From the NCBI RefSeq assembly GCF_013744875.1, contig NZ_CP059399.1:434001-498000 (forward strand): a stretch of DNA of 64,000 nt, in the 5' to 3' direction. Origin of the DNA: Nocardia huaxiensis (lineage in GTDB: Bacteria; Actinomycetota; Actinomycetes; Mycobacteriales; Mycobacteriaceae). The notes below the pieces were generated by a model, which saw only the letters and a list, made by a program, of their open reading frames with translations, ran no database searches and had not been told where the DNA came from. The translations under genes were made by a program, and so were the position numbers. Shown one piece after another: positions 8,083 through 17,322 of this stretch (positions within the stretch are counted from its first letter, which is position 1; each line of letters opens with the position of its first letter).

Positions 8083-8889
8083 TCAGAGTCCCGCGTGTGC
8101 ACGGATGAGGGAGGCGAGCCGGGCGGTGGAAGCCTTGCCTGTAAGGGCTTCACGCCAGCGGCCCTGGTCGAGGTTTTGGACCAGTAGGCGCAAGGCCACG
8201 ATGGTCTCACCGCGGGTGCTCCGGGCGGTGGGCTCGAGTTTCCAGGTACGCAGTGCAGGGCGGTGCTGGTGGGTGATCTCGAACAAGGTGGCCAGGTCTG
8301 CGACGTCTTTGCCTTCCATGCGGGACTTCCAGGTCAACGCCTTGAGAATGACGGCTGCCTCGACATCAGGTATCGGTACCCGAAACTGGATCTGCTCAGT
8401 CGATTTCAGATCGACAGTGGCGTTGATCAGCAGCGCATCCGCTTCGATGGCGAGGTGCAGGCCGGGGGCCGAGTCCATGGTCCTGTTTCCGATCTCGACA
8501 CTGCGATCGGTCATGGTGCGACCAGGTCGGCCGTAGGCGACAAGGATGTCCACATCGAGCTGTCCGGTGCCGCTGGCGCGGCTGTAGCGGTTACCCGATT
8601 GCAGCGTGTATCCCAGCCGCAGGAGATGTTCATCGAGGTGCGCCTGAGTGGCAACCAGAGTTTGATTGTCGATTCCGGCGTCGGCATCGGCGGTGCCTCG
8701 TAACTGCCAGTCCTGCAAGGGATATGCGTGCTGGAGCATTTGGACCATGTGACCGCCGATGATCCGGTAGGTACTGGCATCCAGGTGTGCGGTCGCGGAG
8801 TGGAGATCGGCTAGGGCGAGGAATCCTCGATCGGAGGCGTTGCTGGTGGATCGGATATGGATATCGACGTTGCGCAGGTCAGGCACCAA
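8083..8889 (-). CDS. AbiEii-like nucleotidyltransferase (toxin candidate)
   Basis: The 268-residue protein has the minimal-nucleotidyltransferase pattern of the AbiEii/DUF1814 family: IIGGHMVQML (Gly45-Gly46), the acidic pair in GTADADAGI (Asp68, Asp70), a third Asp in LDVDILV (Asp112-Asp114), and the family's C-terminal EGKDVADLATL segment (Lys194, Asp195, Asp198). AbiEii proteins act as growth-arresting toxins of type IV toxin-antitoxin/abortive-infection systems, several by nucleotide transfer to tRNA. The gene overlaps the upstream wHTH gene by 11 bases, the usual antitoxin-first order. The whole pair lies between duplicated embB ends. Confidence 0.75.
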   Translation of the reverse strand: MVPDLRNVDIHIRSTSNASDRGFLALADLHSATAHLDASTYRIIGGHMVQMLQHAYPLQDWQLRGTADADAGIDNQTLVATQAHLDEHLLRLGYTLQSGNRYSRASGTGQLDVDILVAYGRPGRTMTDRSVEIGNRTMDSAPGLHLAIEADALLINATVDLKSTEQIQFRVPIPDVEAAVILKALTWKSRMEGKDVADLATLFEITHQHRPALRTWKLEPTARSTRGETIVALRLLVQNLDQGRWREALTGKASTARLASLIRAHAGL

Positions 8890-9871
8890 AGGCTCCGGTT
8901 GCGATTTCGGTCTTCAGCCGGTCGGCAGCTTCGCGGGCGGTGGTGGATCGACTGGTGTGTAACAGGTCCCACCAGGTGATGGCCGCGTCCGCCAGGTGAT
9001 GGCGGTCGGTGCGGGGATTCGCGGAAAGCATTGCAGCGGTGTGCATCACGGTGGGATCTTCGGGTACAGCGACTGACATTGTGGCGTTTTCGGGGTCTGC
9101 GGGGGAGAACCCGATTGGTGTGAAGTCGATGATTTCGGGCACGTACAGCCGGACACTGGTCGGCAATTGCCACGGTGCGTAGGTGTCCGCCGCGATGTCC
9201 CCGGAGACCACCGAGGGAAGTTCGAGCTCGTCGAGCAGCTGGTGTGCTTTGGTCACCTGTGTCGAGGGGTCGTCGAGCCCGTACCAATGGCTGACGGTCC
9301 CGCCAGGTCCAGGGTAGTCGTGGCCCCACATGTCGAGCGCGCCGTCAGCGGCGAGCGTGCCGTTCCGCGTCTGGGTGACGCCTGGCATTTTGCGTAGTGC
9401 GTGCGACACGGCTTGTTGACTGATGCCGATGATGGTCGACAGCTCGTTTTGCCGTAGCGGGCGGGTGGAGAGGGCCAGGACTCGCAGAATCGCCCACTGC
9501 CCCCACGCTGGGCGTCTGTCCGAGGACCACGACTGAGGTTCAGGTGCTTCAGTGAGCACCTGGCCTGCGATGACGACGCGCGGCGGATCTGTAGTGACCA
9601 GATCGAACGCACCGGCTGCGGCTGCCGCAACCGATTCGTCGCTCGCGGAACTTGCGATGTAGAGCAGGCGAACCTGAGAAGGATGCGACTGCTGGGCAGC
9701 CATTGCAGGCGCTATCGTGGCCAAGGTCAAGCGCCGCTGAGTTGCTTTGATCTGGACTGCGACAACGCGGTCGTCAGGTGTTTTGAGCAAGAGTTCTTCG
9801 TGAGTTCCCGCAGCGACGTGGACGCCGGCATGCCGCAGCAGGGACAGTAGATCACTGCGCACATCGACCAC
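8879..9871 (-). CDS. AbiEi-like winged-helix protein (antitoxin candidate) with nuclease-like N-terminus
   Basis: In this 330-residue protein, residues 123-165 form a winged helix-turn-helix (LRQNELSTIIGISQQAVSHA). The C-terminal half has a LYVPEIIDFTPIGF segment and a final helical region. Its position directly before, and overlapping, the AbiEii-like gene matches antitoxin-first AbiE operons, whose AbiEi proteins repress their own promoter. The first 110 residues resemble a restriction-endonuclease-like fold: ELLLK, then Asp33-Asp34, then VAVQIKAT with Gln40-x-Lys42 where an active enzyme would have Asp or Glu. That part is inferred from pattern only. Confidence 0.55.
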   Translation of the reverse strand: MVDVRSDLLSLLRHAGVHVAAGTHEELLLKTPDDRVVAVQIKATQRRLTLATIAPAMAAQQSHPSQVRLLYIASSASDESVAAAAAGAFDLVTTDPPRVVIAGQVLTEAPEPQSWSSDRRPAWGQWAILRVLALSTRPLRQNELSTIIGISQQAVSHALRKMPGVTQTRNGTLAADGALDMWGHDYPGPGGTVSHWYGLDDPSTQVTKAHQLLDELELPSVVSGDIAADTYAPWQLPTSVRLYVPEIIDFTPIGFSPADPENATMSVAVPEDPTVMHTAAMLSANPRTDRHHLADAAITWWDLLHTSRSTTAREAADRLKTEIATGAFGA

Positions 9872-9991
9872 GGATGAACCCCTAGCTCAGATCCATAAAG
9901 GTGTCAAACAAGCCTATCAGCCAAAAGGGCCTTGGCGTTTGTTTGACCATTCCATCTTAGCAAGGTATAAGCCTATCCCGGCAAGCGCGAA

Positions 9992-10020
9992 AACGCCCCC
10001 GAGTTGGACTCGGGGGCGTT
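9992..10020 (-). terminator. embB terminator hairpin
   Basis: A perfect 12-bp stem (9992-10003 with 10009-10020) and 5-base loop lies 13 bases after the embB stop. On the minus strand it is followed by TTTCGC. Confidence 0.75.
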
Positions 10021-10067
10021 GTTCGTTCTCCGGTCAGAAGACTCGCATCTTGCCGGGGGACCACCAG
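9992..10067 (-). repeat. embB 3' end plus terminator (right repeat)
   Basis: This is the second copy of the 76-bp sequence at 8002-8077. It contains the last embB codons and stop (10034-10067) and the hairpin AACGCCCCCGAG (9992-10003) with CTCGGGGGCGTT (10009-10020). The gap between the cassette's first gene (9871) and this repeat is AT-richer than its surroundings and probably holds the cassette promoter. Confidence 0.8.
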
Positions 10068-13000
10068 CCGGAGCGGGTTTCAGTGCTGGTTTGGAGTTCG
10101 GCGGGTTTCGCGTCGGAGTAGTACTGGGTGTACTTCTCCAAAGAGCCCCAGTCCCTCGCCCAGTCGTCCTTCAGGTAGGTGGGGATGGTTTGGGAGGAGG
10201 CCAGCATCTCCGAGAAGCCCAGGGGGCCACCGAATTCCTCGGCCTGCCAGGTGTTGGTGGAGGTGATGGCGAGGGGGCGGTCGGGGAGGATGCGGTAGTT
10301 GGGGACGGTGGCCACGCCGTTGAGGTGGTTGAACGGTTGCTGGCAGGGGAATTGGAGGCCGACTGCCCAGTCCAGGAGGACGGGTTGGTCGTGGCCGATC
10401 ACGCTGTCGAGGGTTTGCATCTTCGGCATGCGGGGCGGGGTGAAGGCGAGCCACTGGTCGCCGATGAGGATGGGGTCGCGGGCGAAGATGCGGACCACGT
10501 CGGCGTTGGCGGGGATTTGGTCCATGGGGACGCGGGCGTTATGCGGGGCGGGGTGAAGGCGAGCCACTGGTCGCCGATGAGGATGGGGTCGCGGGCGAAG
10601 ATGCGGACCACGTCGGCGTTGGCGGGGATTTGGTCCATGGGGACGCGGGCGTTGCGCCAGGAGGGGGCGGGGCCTACGTCGAGGGGACGGTATTTGCCGA
10701 GGTAGTCGACGGTGCCGTCCGGGTTGCGCCTGCCGTATTCGAGGAAGAGTTCCTGACCGTAGGTCATATTGCCGACCTGGTCGAAGGACATGACTCGACC
10801 CGCGATGGAGAAGACGATCAAAGGCTTGTCGGCTGCGCGGGCGGGCAACTCGTACCAGCTGGAGGTGAGGACCGCGGGCTGCTGCACGCCGTCCTGCCAG
10901 GAGCCCATGACGGGAGTGGTCGCCGGGTCGAGGCCGAAGGGGAGTTTCACGGTGGAGCCGTTGACGCCTTCGGCGCCCTTGCCGCCGCCGGTGCCGGCGT
11001 TCTGGCCCTCTTCGAAGGCGGGGCCGACGGTTTGCGTGGCGGTGTTGCCGGTGCCGGGCTTCACTTCGACATTGTCGGCGTCGAGTTTCTCGGGAACTCC
11101 GTTGGGGGAGAAGCCGACCGGGCTCACGCCGGCGAGCGGATCGCCGTCCTTGGGCGGGTTGGCGGGGTCGATGATCGGGGTCAGGTTGTAGCCGTTGACA
11201 TCCGATTCCACGAGCACGTCATTGGCGAGACCGCAGGCTTTGCCGCCGAGGGCGTCGAAGTTGCTGCGGGCCAGCGAGTACGCGGGGTACTGGGATATCG
11301 CGCCCTTCGCCATGGACAGCACCTCGATGGCCACCATGAGGGCGGCGATCACGGTCAGCGGCACAGCGGCGAGGGCAGTGAGGCCCTTGCCGTTGTTGCG
11401 CAACAGGATCCACACGACCACCGAGGCGATGGCGCCGAGTGCGACCAGGATGAGCGCCTTCTTCGACGAACCGTCGTTCATCACCGTCCGCAGGGCGAGC
11501 GCTGAAGCTGCGAGCACGGGCAGCACGATGGCCGCCCAGCCGAGGATCAACCGGCTCGTCGCCATCCACTTCGGTGTCGGCCCGTCCTTCACATACCCTT
11601 CGCGCAGCGCATGCCAGGCGACCAGCGCCAAGGCCAGCCCGAACAGGATGAGCATGATCGTATTCGACTGGTGCCCTTGAAAACTGATGCGCTTGTCGTA
11701 CCACGGCACGCCGTAGCTGGACACGTACCAGTAGCCGTTGATGCCCGAGAACGCCAGCGCCAGCGTGAACAGCAGCCCGGCGAGGAACACCGACCGGTTC
11801 TTGGGTGACCGCAGCGCAGTGGTCGACACCGCGACCGCCGTCACCGCCGCCAGCGAACCCGCGATGCCCGCGTACGCGCCGAAGTGGTGCGTCCACTTGG
11901 TCGGGTTGAACATCATGAAGAAGATGGTTCCGAAGACCACGCCCATGAGCCGCCACGTCGGCGCGCTCGCGACGCCCGCCACCTGCCGCCGGCGCAGCAG
12001 CACCAGCATGGTGGTGACCAGGCACAGGATCATGACCAGGAAGGCGAAGCGGCGCGCCAGCGACCCGTCGACGGTCTCGACGAACAGGTAGTAGTAGCGC
12101 AGATAGTCCTTGTACCACTCCAGGTTCGGGCCGGTGGCCTGGCGAACCCGGTTGGCCTCCATGATCCCGGAGAAGGTCTGGTCACCGAAGACGACCACCA
12201 GCACCAGGACTCCGGCGGCACCGATCGGTGCGAGCAGAGCGGTGGTGCCGAACTGCCGATGCCGTTTCACCACGATGCGCACGAGCGGCCGGATTCCGGC
12301 GAGCAAGGCCGCCACACACATCAGACCGGTCGGTGCGGCAGCCAGCGTGAACGCCGCGATCAAAACGGCCACAGCGGCGGGCAGCAAACGCGAAGTGGCA
12401 ATGGCCCGTTCGATGGAAACCCAGGTCAGCAGCGCACCCAGCGCCACGATCGGCTCCGAGCGCAGCCCGTTGTCGTAGGGCAGCCAGAAGGCCAGGAACA
12501 CCAGCCCACCCGTCCACAGCGCCACCTTGGAGCGAGCGACCGCGTTCCCCAGCCGCGGCACCACCTCGCGGCTGATCACCAGCCAGCACAGAATTCCGCA
12601 GAGCAGCGCGGGAATTCGCACCCACGGGCTGGCCGTGGAGATCTCGGCGAACGCCTGAATGACGTAGTAGTACCAGCCGAACGGCGCTTCCGGCACACCG
12701 AACCAGCGGAAGTAGTTGGCCATGTATCCGGCGTCCGGCGCCACCCGGACCATGGTCAGGATGTAGCCGTCGTCAGAGGTGTTCGCGCCGATGAAATGCC
12801 ACAGCAGCAGTGTGCCGATGACACCGCCGTCCGCCCAGGTGGGCTTCAGCCAGTGCGCCGGCAGAATGCGCCGATGCCCGCGCCCGTCACTGGTGTCGAG
12901 CACGCCGAGCGCGCCCATGGCCAGCAGCGTCAGCAGCACCGCCGCGATAATGGCGACCAGTTTGATCACGGTCGGCGTCGAGGAGAATCGCGAATCCACC

Positions 13001-13644
13001 GTCATGTGGAACGAAAGCCCCTGCGGCACATCGCCCTTCATATCGGTGAACACGCCGACCACCTGCGGCCGTAGATCCCCGAGCAGCTGACCGCCCAGCG
13101 GTTCGGTGACCAGTTCGCGCCCGCCGTCCGCGGTGGGCCGCTCGACGGTGCGGGTCAGCCCCTCGAACGTCGCGGCGGTCCGCGTGCTGTCCGAGGCGAT
13201 GACGATCTGCGAGCACCCGGCCATATCGGCGCGCGGCGCGGTCGCCACCACCGCATTGCGATCGAGGACGTCCACGCTCTCGCCCGACACGCGCACGAAC
13301 ATGGCCTCGAGGTCCGCGCCCTTGCCCTGCGGCGGCGCGGTTGCCAGCAGAATGCCGCCGCGCGGATCGAGTTGCTCGACCGCGGAACAGGGGATGGTGA
13401 CGCTCAGGTCGAGCGGCACCTGCGACATGAGCGGCGCCTGCACATTGCCGAGCGTCCCGTGCTGCGGCCAGTCGAGCACCGCGGTGGTCTGCTTCACCGG
13501 CAGGAACGGGGTCGCTAGTGCGAACAGCGCACCCAATAGACCAGCGACGATGGCGATCGTCTTCGCGACGCGGAAGTCGCGCTGGGTCACTCGGGGCTCG
13601 GCCGGGATATCCGGCTTCGTCAGAACAGCAGAGGCGTCGGGCAC
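10034..13644 (-). pseudogene. embB: EmbB-like arabinosyltransferase, frameshifted by an internal duplication
   Basis: This is a GT-C membrane arabinofuranosyltransferase that extends cell-wall arabinan from decaprenyl-phosphoryl-arabinose. EmbB affinity shows in TAPPQGKGADLEAMF, VDVLDRN, SPVGFSPNG and the SGWWSPGKMRVF end. Catalytic Asp291-Asp292 lie in GANTSDDGYI. The GTG start at 13644 precedes a first membrane helix at residues 27-50; many helices and a soluble carbohydrate-binding end follow. A perfect 113-bp tandem duplication (10428-10653) shifts the frame, so translation leaves the true frame after LAFTPPR near residue 1034 and stops at 10399. About 131 native C-terminal residues are replaced by 47 unrelated ones. 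Removing one copy restores a protein of 1165 residues. Confidence 0.85.
10428..10653. repeat. Perfect 113-bp tandem duplication inside embB
   Basis: Bases 10428-10540 are repeated exactly at 10541-10653. Both copies begin ATGCGGGGCGGGG and end CGCGGGCGTT. Because 113 is not a multiple of three, the second copy changes the frame of embB. The complete identity of the copies points to a recent event or an assembly error. Confidence 0.95.
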
Positions 13645-13741
13645 GGTTGCTGATGGTATCTGTCGGAGCTTCCAGTGGCGCGGTTCACTCTCGCGGCGCG
13701 ACAGGCATTGTTTTGCACCTCACCTTCGGCGCAAGTCCCTT

Positions 13742-13832
13742 CGTCATCCCGGCGCGTTTTTGGCCGGGATCCACACGGGGGACGGAGATCGTCGAAGGTG
13801 TGGATCCCGGCCAAAAGCATGCCGGGATGACG
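13742..13832. repeat. Palindromic interspersed repeat, copy 1
   Basis: A 91-bp element lies in the 226-bp embB-embC gap. Arm CGTCATCCCGGC...GGCCGGGATCCACAC pairs with GTGTGGATCCCGGCC...GCCGGGATGACG with about three mismatches over 35 bases. A further half arm, CCCGGGATGACG, follows at 13842. Related copies are at 51588-51678 and 59756-59845. The rest of the gap shows nothing else. Confidence 0.85.
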
Positions 13833-13870
13833 GGCTGGGGTCCCGGGATGACGGGGTGGGGGCCGTCCCT

Positions 13871-16800
13871 CTACCGCGCCTTGATCGGGGCGTCCTTGGC
13901 GAGCCCGGAGACGGTTTCGACGGTCACCTTCAGCTCCGGACGAGGGCTGGCGTCGGGTACGTACGGCGTGAACTTCTCCAGCGAACCCCAGTCCCTATGC
14001 CAGTCGTCATCGAGGTACGACGGAATGGTCTGGGCCTTCAGCAGCAGGCCGGTCCAGCCGAGCGGTCCGCCGCCGATATCGTCCTGCCAGGCATTGGAGG
14101 CGTCCGAACCCACCCGGTCGGGCAGAATGCGCCATTCCGGCACCTCGGCCACCCCGTCGTGATGGTCGAACGGCCGCTGGCAGGGGAACGCCAGGCCGAC
14201 ATGCCAGTCCTCCAGCACCGGAGCCGTCTCGCCCACAACGGAATTCAGGGTGGCGAGCTTGGGCAGCCGCGGCGGCGTGATCGCCACCCACTGGCGCGGG
14301 GTGATGTCCCGGTCGTCCACGATCACGCGAACGGCATTGGCCTGCACCGGAATCTGATCGATGGGCACGCGCAGGTTCCGCCAGGACGGGTTCGGCCCGA
14401 TGTCGATGGGCCGCAGTTTGGCGAGCTCGGTGAAGTTCCCGGCGTCGTCGCGATTGCCGAACTGCACCCACAGATCCTGTCCGTAGGTTTCGACCCCGTC
14501 CTTGTCGATGGACTTGATGCGTCCGGCGGCGGTCACCACCAGCACCCTGTAGGCCGGATCATCCCGCATGCTCTGGCTCAGATCGAGCCGGTACCACTGC
14601 GTGGTGAGGTGCGAAACCTGCTGCTCGTCTTCGCTGTAACTGCCGAGCACCGGCGTGCGGTCGGCCTGCAACCCGAACGGCAGGGAGACCGTGCTGCCAT
14701 TGATCCCGGCCTGCTCGCTGGTCCCGCCGCCGGTCCCGGCCCCGGTGGTGTTGGTGGTCTTGTTGTCGGAGTCCTTGCCGACCGAGTTGGCCCCACCCAT
14801 GACGGTTTCCTCGGCGTCGGCGGTGAGGTCGCTCGCCACGCCGTCGGGCGTGAATCCGGTGTTCTCCGCGGCCAATCCGTCGGCGGCCGCACCGGTCCAC
14901 GGCTGCAGCAGCGAGTCCGCGGTATTCGTCTCCACCAGCACGTCGTCGGCGAGCGCGCACCGATTCCCGGTCAGCGCTTCGATATTGCCCTTGGCCACCG
15001 AGTACGCCGGGTACTGCGTGACCGCGCCCTTGGCCATGGACGCCACCTCGAACAGCACCAGCACGGCCGCCGCGATGGTGAGCGGCATGCTCGCGAACTT
15101 GTCGAACCCGCGCACCGGCTTCGGCTGCGTGTACGGCTCCCGATAGTGCTGGTAGGCGGCGATGAGCAGGCACAGCACCGCCAATCCCAGGAAGCCCGTG
15201 GAGAATCCCTTGCCGGCGATGACCGGCGCCTTGTCGAACCACGGCACCCCGTAGCTGGACACGTACCACCAGCCGTTCGGCCCGGTGAACGTGATGGCCA
15301 GCAGGAAGAACACCGCCGCCGCGAACAGCGTCCGATTGCGCGGCGACCGAATCCCGTTGACCCCCACCGCGACCGCGGCCAGCGCCGCCACCGATCCCGC
15401 GAGCCCCGCGTACACGCCGAAGTGGTGCGTCCACTTGGTGGGCGTGAACATCATGAGGAACAGCGACATGAAGATGATGCCCAGAATCCGCGTCGACGGC
15501 CCGCGCGAAGTCCCCGGAATCCGCCCGTTCTTGCGCAGCATGACGGCCACGCACACGATCAGGCACAGCAGCATGGCCAGAATCCCGAACCGGCGTGCGA
15601 GGGACCCGTCGGGGGAGAGCATGAGCAGCGAATCCCAGCGCGTGCGCTCGTCGAACCAGGCCACATTCGGCCCGACCAGGGTGCGCACCCGGGTGGCCTC
15701 CATGACCGTCGCAATGGTCTGATCCGCGAAAACGACGACCAGCACCAGGGTTCCGGCCGCCACGCCCGGCGCGAACAGCGCCCCGAACCGCAGCAGCGCC
15801 GACCCCTGTCCCTGGGCGCGCTTGATGATCACCTGCAGCACCGGCCGCGACCCCGCGACCAGCGCCGCGATGCAGATGAGCCCGGTCGGCCCGGCCGCCA
15901 GCGAGAACGCCGCGATCAGCACCGCCAGCGCGGCGGGCAGCAGACGTCCGGTGGCAATGGCCCGTTCGATGGAGCACCAGGTGAGCAGCGCGCCCGCCGC
16001 GATCAGCGGTTCCGGCCGCAGGCCGTTGTCGTAGGGCAGCCACGCGGCCAGGAACACCAGCCCGGCCGTCCAGACCGCCACATTGTCGCGCCGCACGCGA
16101 GAACCCAGCCGCGGCAGCACTTCCCGGCTGATCACCAGCCAGCAGGTGATGCCGGCCAGCAGTGCGGGCAACCGCATCCACGGGCTGGCGTCACTGATCC
16201 GCGTCATCCACGCGAGCACCTCGTACGGCCACCCGAACGGCGCTTCGGCGACGCCGAACCACCGGTAGTAGTTGGCCATGTACCCCGAATCCTTCGAGGC
16301 CCGAGCCATATTCAGGATGTAGCCGTCATCGGAGGTGTTCGCGCCGATGACATGCCAGACCAGCAGCGTGCCCACCACCACGACGTCGGCGAGCCGGATG
16401 CGCCACCAGTGCGCGGGCAGGAATCGGCGCGGCTTGCGACCGTCGGAGGTGTCGAGCATGTGCAGGGCCAGCAGCGCGATCACCGTGAACAGCACCGCGC
16501 CGATAATGGCGAGCCGCTTGATCAGGCTGGGGCTGGAGCTGAATCGGGCGTCGATGTGAACTTCGGCGTGCGCGGTGCGAATCTGCTCGGTGGACAGGTC
16601 GGTGAACATCCCGACCACCTGCGGCCGACTGTCCCCGTCGACGCCGCCCTTGATCGCATCGGCTTCCCCGGCGGCCCCGACGACCTCGACCCGCGTCGCG
16701 GTCGCATCGGAGTGGATGAGGATCGTCGAGAAATCGACCAGCTTCGATTCCGGGACCGACACCAGCGGGATGTTGCGCACCAGCACCTCGACCAGACGGC

Positions 16801-17128
16801 CCTGCTCGGGGTCGTCCGCCAGCCGCACCACCAGGCCCTTGTCCACGGCCTTGCCGGACGCGGCCGGCACAGTGGAGAACACCGTCGTCCCGCTCGGCAG
16901 GCCCGCGCCGAACCACATGCTGCTCGGCAACTGCACCGACATGTCCAGCGGCACATAGGAAACCAGCGGCGCCTCCACGCTGGCGGTGGTGCCCTGCGGC
17001 CACACCAGTGTCGGCCGATCCTGTTTCACGGGCAGGATCGGCGTGATCACCGCCAGCAGAAATCCGAGTAACCCGGAGATCAGGGCGATGAGGCGGATGC
17101 GGTGGAACGCTCGGGTGTCTGCGCGCAC
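13871..17128 (-). CDS. embC: EmbC-like arabinosyltransferase
   Basis: The 1085-residue protein from the GTG at 17128 is an intact GT-C arabinosyltransferase. Membrane helix 1 covers about residues 11-34. An extracytoplasmic domain has the EmbC-like TASVEAPLVSYVPLDMSV and VRNIPLVSVPESK. Catalytic Asp267-Asp268 lie in GANTSDDGY, and about a dozen further helices lead to a C-terminal sugar-binding domain with FPCQRPFDHHDG. It extends arabinan (arabinogalactan or lipoarabinomannan-like) from decaprenyl-phosphoryl-arabinose outside the membrane. It sits upstream of embB on the same strand, 226 bases apart with a palindromic repeat between. The EmbC rather than EmbA label rests on N-terminal similarity recalled from M. 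tuberculosis. Confidence 0.85.
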   Translation of the reverse strand: MRADTRAFHRIRLIALISGLLGFLLAVITPILPVKQDRPTLVWPQGTTASVEAPLVSYVPLDMSVQLPSSMWFGAGLPSGTTVFSTVPAASGKAVDKGLVVRLADDPEQGRLVEVLVRNIPLVSVPESKLVDFSTILIHSDATATRVEVVGAAGEADAIKGGVDGDSRPQVVGMFTDLSTEQIRTAHAEVHIDARFSSSPSLIKRLAIIGAVLFTVIALLALHMLDTSDGRKPRRFLPAHWWRIRLADVVVVGTLLVWHVIGANTSDDGYILNMARASKDSGYMANYYRWFGVAEAPFGWPYEVLAWMTRISDASPWMRLPALLAGITCWLVISREVLPRLGSRVRRDNVAVWTAGLVFLAAWLPYDNGLRPEPLIAAGALLTWCSIERAIATGRLLPAALAVLIAAFSLAAGPTGLICIAALVAGSRPVLQVIIKRAQGQGSALLRFGALFAPGVAAGTLVLVVVFADQTIATVMEATRVRTLVGPNVAWFDERTRWDSLLMLSPDGSLARRFGILAMLLCLIVCVAVMLRKNGRIPGTSRGPSTRILGIIFMSLFLMMFTPTKWTHHFGVYAGLAGSVAALAAVAVGVNGIRSPRNRTLFAAAVFFLLAITFTGPNGWWYVSSYGVPWFDKAPVIAGKGFSTGFLGLAVLCLLIAAYQHYREPYTQPKPVRGFDKFASMPLTIAAAVLVLFEVASMAKGAVTQYPAYSVAKGNIEALTGNRCALADDVLVETNTADSLLQPWTGAAADGLAAENTGFTPDGVASDLTADAEETVMGGANSVGKDSDNKTTNTTGAGTGGGTSEQAGINGSTVSLPFGLQADRTPVLGSYSEDEQQVSHLTTQWYRLDLSQSMRDDPAYRVLVVTAAGRIKSIDKDGVETYGQDLWVQFGNRDDAGNFTELAKLRPIDIGPNPSWRNLRVPIDQIPVQANAVRVIVDDRDITPRQWVAITPPRLPKLATLNSVVGETAPVLEDWHVGLAFPCQRPFDHHDGVAEVPEWRILPDRVGSDASNAWQDDIGGGPLGWTGLLLKAQTIPSYLDDDWHRDWGSLEKFTPYVPDASPRPELKVTVETVSGLAKDAPIKAR

Positions 17129-17322
17129 GGTCCCCGACTCTATTCCGCCGCCACGCGAGTTTTGCGCGCGGCCGAGTGCGACACCGATTCCGGCCGAACC
17201 CGGTGCGTCACCCGGATCTCGCGAGATCGCTGTTCCGAGAGTTGGCCGGATTCACGGATCTACGTCAGGATGGTGTCATCCGAACTGGGCGAGGGGCCGG
17301 GCCGGAGGAACACGAGGATCCA

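Noticed and set aside
10034..10567. Separate gene encoding an Emb C-terminal domain
   Set aside because: Its open frame is the 3' part of embB exposed by the 113-bp duplication; there is no own promoter or ribosome site.
13742..13832. Rho-independent terminator between embC and embB
   Set aside because: The arms are far longer than a terminator and recur at two other loci, one inside a coding region, so it is a dispersed repeat; it may still attenuate transcription.
13106..17071. Long plus-strand open frame (about 1321 codons) opposite the emb genes
   Set aside because: It is an antisense shadow of the GC-rich emb codons: its translation is Arg/Pro/Gly/His-rich without domains, while the minus strand encodes clear arabinosyltransferases.
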